From Synergistaceae bacterium (lineage in GTDB: Bacteria > Synergistota > Synergistia > Synergistales > Synergistaceae): 7,589 bases of DNA. Positions 1 through 5,279 of the stretch are shown piece after piece (within the stretch, counting starts at the first letter, position 1; each line of letters starts with the position of its first letter). Position numbers and translations under genes: made by a program. A model generated the notes under the pieces. That model was not told the origin of the DNA. It made no database searches and saw nothing but the letters and a program-made list of their open reading frames with translations. The DNA lies in the NCBI GenBank assembly GCA_012727545.1, contig JAAYHA010000021.1, forward strand, positions 1 through 7,589, in the 5' to 3' direction.

Positions 1-35
1 ACCTACATCACCGGGAATTTTTTTGGCATGTAGGT
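1..35. repeat. 8-bp inverted repeat at the window edge
   Basis: ACCTACAT (1-8) and ATGTAGGT (28-35) are perfect reverse complements separated by 19 bases that include a run of seven T. The left arm begins exactly at the window edge, so the stem may extend further. It could be a terminator or operator belonging to a gene to the left, but nothing here decides its role. Confidence 0.35.
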
Positions 36-37
36 AT

Positions 38-81
38 AAAAAACACAGCGGGCGGTACCCTTTGTGGGTTCTGCCCGCTGT
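38..81 (-). terminator. Rho-independent terminator of the response regulator gene
   Basis: The arms 45-60 and 66-81 form a 16-bp stem with a perfect outer ACAGCGGGC/GCCCGCTGT segment, one G-U pair and one T-T mismatch further in, and a 5-base loop. Read on the minus strand the stem is followed by six T (complement of 38-43) after one G, a good U-tract. It lies 50 bases past the response regulator stop codon. The plus-strand side (TTTATTTCTT) is T-rich too, so it may also work for a rightward gene outside the window. Confidence 0.85.
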
Positions 82-130
82 TTATTTCTTGGCATCATTA
101 TCAGTTTTGTCCTTAATAAAACTTGCTTCT

Positions 131-826
131 TTATATCAGCGCCATCCTGTATCGCTTCTCAGGCCTTCCGACCTTCCTGTATGCGTACTCAACAACTACC
201 CTTTCATTCATCGTCAGGAATTCAAGGTATCTTCTTGCCGTGGATCTTGAAATGCCCAGCGCATCCCCAACTTCCTGCGCAGAGAAAGTGTCATTGTTCT
301 CTTTCAGAAAATTTTCAACCTCATTGAGACATTTAAGCTGAAGTCCTTTAGGGATGGCCCGGTTGTTAGCCCACGAGGGATCCCTTGTCCGCATGGAGAT
401 CAGCGTGTCAAGGTCTTCTTGCTGCCACGGCCTGGTCCTGCCCGTAAGGCTCTGATGGTATATGTGGTAGTTTCGCAGCGCAAGCCTCAGCCTCTCAAAA
501 GAGAAAGGCTTTATCAGGTATTCAAAGACTCCCTGGCAAAGGGCTTTTCTTACAAGGTTCGGATCCTCGCCTGAAGAGGCTACTATGTAGTCAGTCTTCG
601 GAAATTCCTTACGAAGTTCTTCAAGCCCTTCGAGGGCATTAAAATCCTTAAGGTAAAGATCCAAAAGGACCAGGTCAGCTTCGACGCACCTCATCGAATC
701 AAACATCTGCGCACCGCTGGAGACACATTTGAGTACAGTGAATGCCTGTTCGGAAGCTATAAGATCTGAATACAGCTTTTGAAGCAAAGGATCTGCTTCG
801 GCTATCAGAACTTTTAAAATTCGCAA
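131..826 (-). CDS. CitB/DcuR-type two-component response regulator
   Basis: Cytoplasmic transcription regulator of 231 residues. A receiver domain (about 4-122) carries the phospho-acceptor D56 in LVLLDLYLKD, the switch Ser S84, and K106 in the YLIKPF motif. A C-terminal winged helix-turn-helix (about 160-229) has a recognition segment GISRSTARRYLEFL and the basic wing VGRPEKRYR, typical of CitB/DcuR/MalR regulators that usually control transport or use of di- and tricarboxylates. The start is TTG at 826, because AGGAGG (835-840) is 8 bases away. The ATG at 831 is in another frame and stops after five codons. Oddity: the acidic pair that binds Mg2+ reads E10-A11-D12, so the second acid is Ala where the family normally has Asp. 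No histidine kinase gene lies beside it and a terminator follows, so it appears to be an orphan here. The target operon is unknown. Confidence 0.9.
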   Translation of the reverse strand: MRILKVLIAEADPLLQKLYSDLIASEQAFTVLKCVSSGAQMFDSMRCVEADLVLLDLYLKDFNALEGLEELRKEFPKTDYIVASSGEDPNLVRKALCQGVFEYLIKPFSFERLRLALRNYHIYHQSLTGRTRPWQQEDLDTLISMRTRDPSWANNRAIPKGLQLKCLNEVENFLKENNDTFSAQEVGDALGISRSTARRYLEFLTMNERVVVEYAYRKVGRPEKRYRMALI

Positions 827-840
827 ATCATGTTCCTCCT
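827..840 (-). promoter_or_regulatory. Ribosome binding site that fixes the TTG start
   Basis: On the minus strand AGGAGG (complement of 835-840) is followed by AACATGAT and then TTG CGA ATT. The 8-base spacing suits TTG at 826. The ATG inside the spacer (829-831) would sit only 3 bases from the Shine-Dalgarno sequence and opens a reading frame of just five codons (ATG ATT TGC GAA TTT TAA). Initiation there would compete with the regulator's own start. Confidence 0.7.
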
Positions 841-927
841 CTTGTTTTAGGAATTCAAAGACAGCACCAAAGACTGCAGATCATCCGTTTATCGGGCACT
901 GGGAAGAGGACAAGACATTAGGGAACC

Positions 928-1017
928 TTAAAGCAGATCCCCTGAAGTTTGCAGCTCCCCCTTTCCAAGTGCGGGAGGCGCTTCCGTTTCCGGAAACACC
1001 CATTGGTCTCTTGCCAT
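928..1017 (-). other. Doubtful micro-ORF in the response regulator leader
   Basis: On the minus strand ATG at 1017 opens 29 codons ending in TAA at 928. The peptide starts MARDQWVFPETEAPP and ends LQTSGDLL. AAAGGA lies 9 bases upstream of the ATG, a weak ribosome binding site. If the candidate promoter at 1058-1086 is used, the frame falls inside the 5' leader of the response regulator mRNA. I recognise no family and see no tandem codon or attenuator pattern. It could be a leader peptide, a gene remnant or chance. Confidence 0.12.
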
Positions 1018-1057
1018 TGGAAAAGATCCTTTAGGCAATTCGACTCGGGGTCAAGCA

Positions 1058-1086
1058 AAAATAATAACAGCAATAGACTACATCAA
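1058..1086 (-). promoter_or_regulatory. Candidate sigma-70 promoter for the response regulator
   Basis: On the minus strand TTGATG (complement of 1081-1086) and TATTTT (complement of 1058-1063) are separated by 17 bases, with four of six consensus matches in each box. Transcription would begin near 1051 and give a leader of about 225 bases before the TTG start. A second TTGACG (complement of 1099-1104) lies 18 bases upstream but lacks a good -10. Confidence 0.3.
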
Positions 1087-1117
1087 GAAGACTGATTACG
1101 TCAAGAAACGGGGATAG

Positions 1118-1158
1118 TTTGAAAGGTTTATTAAAACCGTTCCTTTAAATCTTTCAAA
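1118..1158. repeat. Inverted repeat upstream of the methyltransferase promoter
   Basis: TTTGAAAG (1118-1125) and CTTTCAAA (1151-1158) are perfect reverse complements with a 25-base spacer. Nested inside, GGTTT (1125-1129) and AAACC (1134-1138) form a 5-bp hairpin with a 4-base loop. No T-run follows, so it does not look like a terminator. It lies just upstream of the -10 at 1184-1189, a reasonable place for an operator. The region is AT-rich, so chance is possible. Confidence 0.3.
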
Positions 1159-1183
1159 GAGTGCATTTTTACCCTCTCTCCAA

Positions 1184-1189
1184 TATAAT
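1184..1189 (+). promoter_or_regulatory. -10 element of the methyltransferase gene
   Basis: A perfect TATAAT lies 30 bases upstream of the ATG at 1220, which would leave a short leader of about 24 bases. No recognisable -35 box is found at 16-18 bases spacing (GTGCAT or neighbours), so the promoter may depend on an activator. AAGGAGG (1206-1212), 7 bases before the ATG, is a strong ribosome binding site and confirms the start. Confidence 0.45.
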
Positions 1190-1219
1190 AAGGTTATAAG
1201 AACATAAGGAGGCTTTCCG

Positions 1220-1981
1220 ATGTCAAATCAATGCTGGGGCCCCGAAGACTACAATAAAGGGGCAGATTTTGTTCCTCTCTTTGGTAGACCGGTCATCGAG
1301 CTGCTTGACCCAAAAAAGGAAGAAAAGATACTTGACCTCGGATGCGGAAACGGCACCCTGACCAAAGAACTTGCTGACATGGGATGCGATGTCCTTGGTG
1401 TCGACTCCAGCAAGGAAATGGTCGAAGCGGCAAGATCCCTGGGCCTCAAAGCCGAAGTTATGGACGGAGAACATCTGCATTTCAGGGAAGAGTTCGATGC
1501 TGTGATGAGCAACGCAGTCCTTCATTGGATGAATGACCAGTATGCAGTAGTAAGAGGCGTATGGAGAGCTCTTAAACCCGGCGGACGCTTCGCTGCAGAG
1601 TGCGGGGGAGAAGGCTGTATCAGGGTGCTGCGGGAAGGAATGAAGATCGCCCTGATCAAGCGCGGCATCGACTACAGGGCACGAAACCCCTGGAAGTTTC
1701 CTGAACTGGGAGAGTTTTCAAAAATATTGGACAACCAGGGCTTCAAGGTCGCTTATATTGCAAGGATAGACAGGCCCACCCCTCTCAAAAACGGTCTCAG
1801 ATGCTGGCTTGAGGTATTCGCCAACCGTCACACTGAGGGTTTTTCTCAGGAAGAAAAGGAACTCTTTTACAAAGAGGTCGAGGACTACTGCCGACCTCTG
1901 CTTTACACAGAAGAAAACGGGTGGGTGGCTGACTATGTCAGGCTGCGCTTCCTGGCACTGAAACCACAGATATCAGAATAG
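1220..1981 (+). CDS. Class I SAM-dependent methyltransferase (trans-aconitate methyltransferase-like)
   Basis: A 253-residue cytoplasmic enzyme that should transfer a methyl group from S-adenosylmethionine. Motif I (ILDLGCGNGTLT, residues 37-48) forms the SAM-binding loop, GVDSS (60-64) carries the acidic residue D62 that normally holds the ribose hydroxyls, and SNAVLHWM (97-104) and LKPGGRFAAECGG follow at the expected places. The N-terminal W6-x4-Y11 segment, the LHWM motif and the GRFAAECGG strand resemble the family around trans-aconitate 2-methyltransferase. Many members methylate other small acids, so the substrate is open. Start ATG has AAGGAGG seven bases upstream. It is the only plus-strand gene, apparently monocistronic, divergent from the response regulator and closed by a strong hairpin. 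That the regulator controls it, or that it handles a carboxylic acid, is only suggested by position. Confidence 0.88.
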   Translation: MSNQCWGPEDYNKGADFVPLFGRPVIELLDPKKEEKILDLGCGNGTLTKELADMGCDVLGVDSSKEMVEAARSLGLKAEVMDGEHLHFREEFDAVMSNAVLHWMNDQYAVVRGVWRALKPGGRFAAECGGEGCIRVLREGMKIALIKRGIDYRARNPWKFPELGEFSKILDNQGFKVAYIARIDRPTPLKNGLRCWLEVFANRHTEGFSQEEKELFYKEVEDYCRPLLYTEENGWVADYVRLRFLALKPQISE

Positions 1982-1998
1982 CTTGGGATATTGTCATG

Positions 1999-2043
1999 AA
2001 AAGGAGAGGGCTCTCACTATTGAGGAGAGCCCTCTCCTTTTTT
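1999..2043 (+). terminator. Strong terminator between convergent transcription units
   Basis: The arms 1999-2015 and 2025-2041 pair perfectly over 17 bp (core GGAGAGGGCTCTC/GAGAGCCCTCTCC) with a 9-base loop. Read rightward it is followed by a T-rich tail (2038-2043 all T, then G and five more T), 18 bases after the methyltransferase stop. Read leftward the stem ends in TTTT then CATGAC, a weaker tail, so it may also stop the DUF3795 operon, whose last stop codon is at 2081. Confidence 0.92.
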
Positions 2044-2080
2044 GTTTTTCAGACGAAATAACCACAGAAAATTTATAGTC

Positions 2081-2419
2081 TTATCTGCTTCTTATCCTTT
2101 CCAGGTTGTTTTTATATTCAGGGACAGCCTCCCATATTATGTCACCAAGATCGCAGGGGAACTCTTCGCAGAAGCCACAGTGGGGGATCCCTCTGTCAAG
2201 AGCGCACATCCTGACCCTGCAATCGCTGCATGTTATGCTCTTTGCGCCGGGTCCGGTGCATCCTGTACACTTTATCTTTGATGGCAGTATGAATGAGTAT
2301 CCGCCCCGGCTTTCTTCAGCGGCAGCCAGTTTCGAAAGCGTCTCTATGTCGTTTCTCTCAGTTGCTCTGCGTGCTTCACATGAGCCGCAGTCCATGCCGC
2401 AGCAGCCTGTCATCTCCAT
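2081..2419 (-). CDS. Cys-rich DUF3795 domain protein
   Basis: Small soluble protein of 112 residues with twelve cysteines. They occur as a CCGMDCGSC block (6-14), CTGC (51-54), CSDC (64-67), C72, and a CGFCEEFPC block (81-89) that is the hallmark of DUF3795 proteins. The spacing suggests two metal-binding clusters, zinc or iron-sulfur, but the sequence cannot say which. No biochemical function is established for the family as far as I know. The start ATG at 2419 overlaps the stop of the upstream gene in TGATG and has no clear Shine-Dalgarno sequence, so translation probably depends on coupling. A second ATG two codons later (2413) is equally possible. It is the last gene of the five-gene operon. 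Confidence 0.85.
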   Translation of the reverse strand: MEMTGCCGMDCGSCEARRATERNDIETLSKLAAAEESRGGYSFILPSKIKCTGCTGPGAKSITCSDCRVRMCALDRGIPHCGFCEEFPCDLGDIIWEAVPEYKNNLERIRSR

Positions 2420-3123
2420 CAGAATATTTCAGAAGAGGGCGATCCTGCGTTTATGATCCCGCTATTTATCGTTTTACAGCCGATCTTTTCTAGTTCGGAA
2501 GAAAGTGACTCCAGTCCCTCTTGTACCGTTTTCCACTCGGTATCGAACGCCTGGTCAACAAGAAAGAGTGCCTTTTTTGTACTTTCGGAAAGGGAAGCAT
2601 CTCTTGTATCGCGATGGTTCCAGAGCCAACAGCAGACTTTTTCATCGTCGGCATAAAGAATGTTTTTAGGAGATACATCGACAACGCTGTCTCCGGCACC
2701 AAGCGGATAGAACTTTTCACCCTCCCGGCCGTAACGAAGCACCAGATCACCCTTGAGCTTCGCTGTGTCATGAGCTCCCATCGGAAGGAGGTTTACCGCC
2801 GAGACACAATCGTAGCAGTCTACCACGTTCGACACGCTCCATATGTCTCCCTTGAACGTCCTGCGAAGCAGGGCTTCCAGCGACGATCTGTACTTACTGG
2901 GTTTAACCCCCATCTTAGAATAGACTTCACGCCAGCCTGCCACATCGGGATGGAGCATCATAGTGTCCTGAGATATCCCAATGTCTTTGAGCCTTCCTAT
3001 GAGCCCCTTCTTCATGCTTTCAACATATTCATTTGAAGGTTCGATTTTGACTTCAGCCAGCAGCCAGCCGATCTTGGCATCCGGAAAAACTTCAAATATC
3101 CTCTTTTCGATCTCTAATTTCAT
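2419..3123 (-). CDS. Stand-alone B3/B4 tRNA-binding domain protein
   Basis: A 234-residue soluble protein matching the B3/B4 domain, known as the editing module of the phenylalanyl-tRNA synthetase beta chain and also found as separate proteins. Visible family features are WREVYSKMGVKPSKYRSS (64-81), SNVVDCYDCVSAVNLLPMGA (98-117), a GDLVLRYGREGEKFYPLG strand pair (125-142), and WLWNHRDTRDASLSEST (166-182), which lies near the editing pocket in the synthetase. No other synthetase domain is present. A role in clearing mischarged tRNA or binding free amino acids is inference. AAGGAGG lies 11 bases before the ATG at 3123, a slightly long spacing. The 25-base gap from the Gx gene and the TGATG overlap with the DUF3795 gene place it inside the operon. 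Its link to the flavin/membrane genes upstream is unexplained. Confidence 0.87.
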   Translation of the reverse strand: MKLEIEKRIFEVFPDAKIGWLLAEVKIEPSNEYVESMKKGLIGRLKDIGISQDTMMLHPDVAGWREVYSKMGVKPSKYRSSLEALLRRTFKGDIWSVSNVVDCYDCVSAVNLLPMGAHDTAKLKGDLVLRYGREGEKFYPLGAGDSVVDVSPKNILYADDEKVCCWLWNHRDTRDASLSESTKKALFLVDQAFDTEWKTVQEGLESLSSELEKIGCKTINSGIINAGSPSSEIF

Positions 3124-3148
3124 AGTACAGTGATCCTCCTTTTGATTG

Positions 3149-3652
3149 TCAGTAATTTATTTCTCTCAGCGATCCGACCCTCTTGCAGAGAAGAAGGGCA
3201 AGCCATCCAACCGCCCACCCTGCCGCCGTGCCCGCAGCCAACAGAGGCACCACATAGAAAAGCACCCTGACATCATTTACTATAAGTGCAGCGACTGAGA
3301 CCTGCGCCACGTTGAAGGCCCAGGCACCCGCGACGCTTATCCATGGCAGGCTGAAGTCATCCCTGTATTTTATGTATATAAAGGACATGACAGATGCAGA
3401 CATCAGGCCTCCGGCCAGGCTGCAAAGGAGAGCAAAAAAGTTTCCTGTCATTACCCAGGCAAGGAATACCCTGATAAGGGTCACGGCAAATGCCTCCTTG
3501 ACCCCTAAAAGTACCAGGGCCAAAAGGGAGAAGACGTTGGCAGCACCAAGCTTTATCCCGGGAAGCGGCATGGGAAGGCTTCCCTCAAACATGTTAAAGA
3601 CGAGGGCAAATGCCGCAAGCGAGCCGGTAATGATCATGTTTTTTAGCTTCAT
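3149..3652 (-). CDS. Gx transporter family membrane protein (EetB-like)
   Basis: A very hydrophobic protein of 167 residues with about five membrane segments. The family signature EGSLPMPLPGIKLGAANV (residues 23-40) lies after the first segment, and VTLIRVFLAWVMTGNFFALLCSLAGG (57-82, shown here only as a landmark) has the expected R61 and SLAGG. Databases often call the family heptaprenyl diphosphate synthase component I, but it is an integral membrane family of unknown transport role. The start is ATG at 3652, overlapping the upstream stop in TGATG with GGGGTGA nearby. A longer in-frame start at 3748 would cover the end of the NusG-II gene and add a polar tail, so I rejected it. Oddity: F113 in GAWAFNVAQ sits where I remember a conserved His. 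A member of this family is, as I recall, EetB in extracellular electron transfer loci. Confidence 0.85.
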   Translation of the reverse strand: MKLKNMIITGSLAAFALVFNMFEGSLPMPLPGIKLGAANVFSLLALVLLGVKEAFAVTLIRVFLAWVMTGNFFALLCSLAGGLMSASVMSFIYIKYRDDFSLPWISVAGAWAFNVAQVSVAALIVNDVRVLFYVVPLLAAGTAAGWAVGWLALLLCKRVGSLREINY

Positions 3653-4035
3653 CACCAGGTCACCCCATCGACTTCGGATTCCCCTGTAATCCTGATAACC
3701 AGCCTGTGGGGCAGACATATGGCGGAATCCCCCGGTTTTTTGAGCCATCCCCGCTTTACACAGTCCTTGTCCGGACAGTCTGCTTCAATAACGGCAATTT
3801 TACCGTCTTCTGCTTTCAGCCTGTTCAGGCCGCCATTATATTCGACAACAAACTCCCTGGCAGGATCTCCTTTTTTAAGCAATACCCTCTGCAAAAGTTT
3901 ACCATCCTGGGTTATTTCTGCGCTCATTACATCAGGGACTGCTGTCATATATCTGATACCCAACACGACACCTGAAACAGCAAGTATCATAACTAAGATA
4001 TACAGCATGGCCCTGTCTCCCCGCTTCATTCCCAT
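3652..4035 (-). CDS. NusG domain II-containing membrane-anchored protein (EetA-like)
   Basis: A 127-residue protein with an N-terminal membrane segment (about 10-27) and a small extracytoplasmic beta domain ending in the family motif: C87-P-D-K-D-C92, then PGDSAICLPHRLVIRI with C107 and H110. Despite the name it lacks the NusG N-terminal and KOW parts and is not a transcription factor. Three cysteines and the His outside the membrane could bind metal or act in redox chemistry (inference). The start is ATG at 4035, overlapping the apbE stop in TGATG, with GGAGG (4043-4047) 7 bases upstream. A GTG at 4038 is in frame but only 4 bases from the Shine-Dalgarno sequence. It lies between apbE and the Gx gene with overlaps on both sides, so the three products were probably selected to be made together. 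Confidence 0.87.
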   Translation of the reverse strand: MGMKRGDRAMLYILVMILAVSGVVLGIRYMTAVPDVMSAEITQDGKLLQRVLLKKGDPAREFVVEYNGGLNRLKAEDGKIAVIEADCPDKDCVKRGWLKKPGDSAICLPHRLVIRITGESEVDGVTW

Positions 4036-5132
4036 CACTGCACCTCCGGCGCCTTTTTCATAGCCGGATCTTTCAGCAAAAAGCCTTTACTGAGTCCCTT
4101 CGTCACATATACTATTGTGCCTTCAGTTTTTTTTGCTACGAGGACAGCCTCTACATTTTTCAATTCCCGCAAAAGGGAAATGCCCCTTTCAAAACCCATA
4201 ACAAATAGTGCGGTGCTAAGTGCGTCCGCATCTGTTGAATCTTCACTTATTATGGTGACAGAGGCCAGGTCTGACAGGGCAGGATAGCCGGTCGCAGTGT
4301 CAAAAATATGGTGATATCTTATCCCGCCTGATTCAAAATATCTCTCATATGCTCCTGATGTCACGACAGAAACATCCGATACTTCAGCGATGCCGAAATA
4401 TTCTCCTCTGGGCATGAATGGGTGTTGGAGACCAAGCTTCCACTTTCCCGGCTTGGGAGAACTCCCGAAAACTGCAATGTTTCCCCCGAGATCGATAAGA
4501 GCTGACGAGACTCCCTCGTTTATAAGCAGAGCTTTTACTTTTTCTGTTATATATCCCTTTGCTATTCCTCCAAGATCTATCCTCTGCCCTTTGGCTGTCT
4601 GAACGAAGGTCCCGTTTACCTCATGCAGAACGGAGACCTTTCTAAAATCTGTCATGTCCACAGCCTCTTTAAGCTGTTCAGGATCAGGCACGGCGGCACT
4701 CTCTGTTCCTATGCCCCAGAGTTTGACGATCTTTCCGACAGTGGGATCAAATGCTCCCCCAGTGCGTTCTGACCATTCAATTGCCCTTTCAAGAAGAGAG
4801 CCTGCCTCTTCTGAAACTTTTACCGGATATTCTCCGGATGCCCTGTTAACAAGCGATACATCCGACGAGGGTATGTTGACCGACAGAAGATTTTCAAGCC
4901 TTTCTATCTCTTTCATCGACAGGTCAAGAACGTTGTTCAGCTTTTTGCTGTCATCCCCATACAGAGTTATCCTCACGATCGTGCCCAGACGGTATGATTC
5001 CCTCTGGGCCTTTTGAAGAGAGCGTGAGCCGTTATCTCTGTTTGCCGAATAGAGGAAGATAATGAGAATTAGTGTCACCGCGGCAGTTCCAAGATAGATT
5101 ATGGATCTTGGTAGATGGATTTTGATACTCAT
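4035..5132 (-). CDS. apbE: FAD:protein FMN transferase, membrane-anchored
   Basis: A 365-residue ApbE-family enzyme, full length. It transfers FMN from FAD to a Thr or Ser of target flavoproteins on the outer face of the cytoplasmic membrane. Residues 11-28 form one membrane segment after a basic start. No lipobox Cys is visible, so it is probably an uncleaved anchor rather than a lipoprotein. Motifs in order: GGAFDPTVG (125-133), IDLGGIAKGYI (185-195), DLGGN (214-218), VVTSGAYERYF (256-266), YHHIFDTATGYP (273-284) and the Mg2+-site STDADALSTALFVMG (299-313). No obvious target protein with an FMN-binding domain is encoded in the window. The nearest Shine-Dalgarno sequence, GGAGG, is 16 bases before the ATG, so the start may be inefficient. 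It is first gene of the operon, behind an extended -10 promoter and an inverted repeat. Confidence 0.95.
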   Translation of the reverse strand: MSIKIHLPRSIIYLGTAAVTLILIIFLYSANRDNGSRSLQKAQRESYRLGTIVRITLYGDDSKKLNNVLDLSMKEIERLENLLSVNIPSSDVSLVNRASGEYPVKVSEEAGSLLERAIEWSERTGGAFDPTVGKIVKLWGIGTESAAVPDPEQLKEAVDMTDFRKVSVLHEVNGTFVQTAKGQRIDLGGIAKGYITEKVKALLINEGVSSALIDLGGNIAVFGSSPKPGKWKLGLQHPFMPRGEYFGIAEVSDVSVVTSGAYERYFESGGIRYHHIFDTATGYPALSDLASVTIISEDSTDADALSTALFVMGFERGISLLRELKNVEAVLVAKKTEGTIVYVTKGLSKGFLLKDPAMKKAPEVQ

Positions 5133-5195
5133 CTTTTTCTGTCTGCCGCCTCCCGATTCTTGGAATATTATGTATGTTTTTCTGGTTGTCGAACT

Positions 5196-5204
5196 ATTAT
5201 ATCA
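5196..5204 (-). promoter_or_regulatory. Extended -10 promoter of the apbE operon
   Basis: On the minus strand TGATATAAT (complement of 5196-5204) is a perfect TATAAT with the TGn extension, which can work without a good -35 box. None is visible (GTATCG at 17 bases). Transcription would start near 5189, leaving a leader of about 57 bases before the apbE ATG at 5132. Another TATAAT (complement of 5257-5262) lies upstream without extension or -35. Confidence 0.5.
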
Positions 5205-5210
5205 ATATGA

Positions 5211-5245
5211 GACCGGAACGATACGATCATCGATATTCTCCGGTC
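5211..5245. promoter_or_regulatory. Inverted repeat, candidate operator of the apbE operon
   Basis: GACCGGA (5211-5217) and TCCGGTC (5239-5245) are perfect reverse complements 21 bases apart, with an inner CGAT/ATCG pair (5219-5222 and 5230-5233). The repeat begins 7 bases upstream of the extended -10 and covers the -35 position. Read leftward the second arm is followed by TCATATTGATA, not a T-run, so it is a poor terminator. Its GC-rich arms in an AT-rich gap and its place suggest a regulator binding site. Confidence 0.4.
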
Positions 5246-5279
5246 CACATATAAGAATTATACAAATACAAACAAAGGC

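Larger units (their letters stand above)
832..1219. other. 388-base divergent intergenic region
   Basis: This stretch separates the leftward response regulator from the rightward methyltransferase gene and holds no convincing gene. It contains candidate promoters on both strands, a TTTGAAAG/CTTTCAAA inverted repeat, three TCAAGNA motifs on the plus strand (starting at 1051, 1083 and 1101), and a weak micro-ORF on the minus strand. The part nearest the regulator (about 840-925) shows nothing I can name. Confidence 0.6.

Noticed and set aside
832..1219. Known riboswitch, tRNA or CRISPR array
   Set aside because: No conserved riboswitch core that I recognise, no cloverleaf, and no regularly spaced repeats. 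The short repeats are too few and irregular.
2521..3036. 171-codon plus-strand frame
   Set aside because: It is antisense to the B3/B4 gene, which has clear family motifs and a ribosome binding site. The plus-strand translation has no recognisable domain.
3149..3652. Heptaprenyl diphosphate synthase subunit
   Set aside because: This database name is inherited. The protein is a polytopic membrane protein with no prenyltransferase motif.
3653..3748. Longer start for the Gx gene at 3748
   Set aside because: It would add 32 polar residues overlapping the conserved end of the NusG-II gene. ATG at 3652 has the same TGATG junction as its neighbours and begins right at the first membrane segment.
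3652..4035. Transcription factor NusG
   Set aside because: Only the domain-II-like part with CPDKDC and CLPHR motifs is present behind a membrane anchor. The NGN and KOW domains are missing.
4036..4038. GTG start of the NusG-II gene
   Set aside because: It lies only 4 bases from GGAGG, while the ATG at 4035 has a 7-base spacing.
3719..4063. Plus-strand frame of 114 codons opposite the NusG-II gene
   Set aside because: Shadow of the minus-strand gene. It lacks a ribosome binding site and family features.
4654..5016. Plus-strand frame of 120 codons opposite apbE
   Set aside because: Low-complexity Ser-rich shadow translation inside a well conserved ApbE gene.
5211..5245. Terminator of the M23 peptidase gene
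   Set aside because: The stem is only 7 bp with a large loop and no T-run follows on the minus strand. It sits over a promoter, which fits an operator better.
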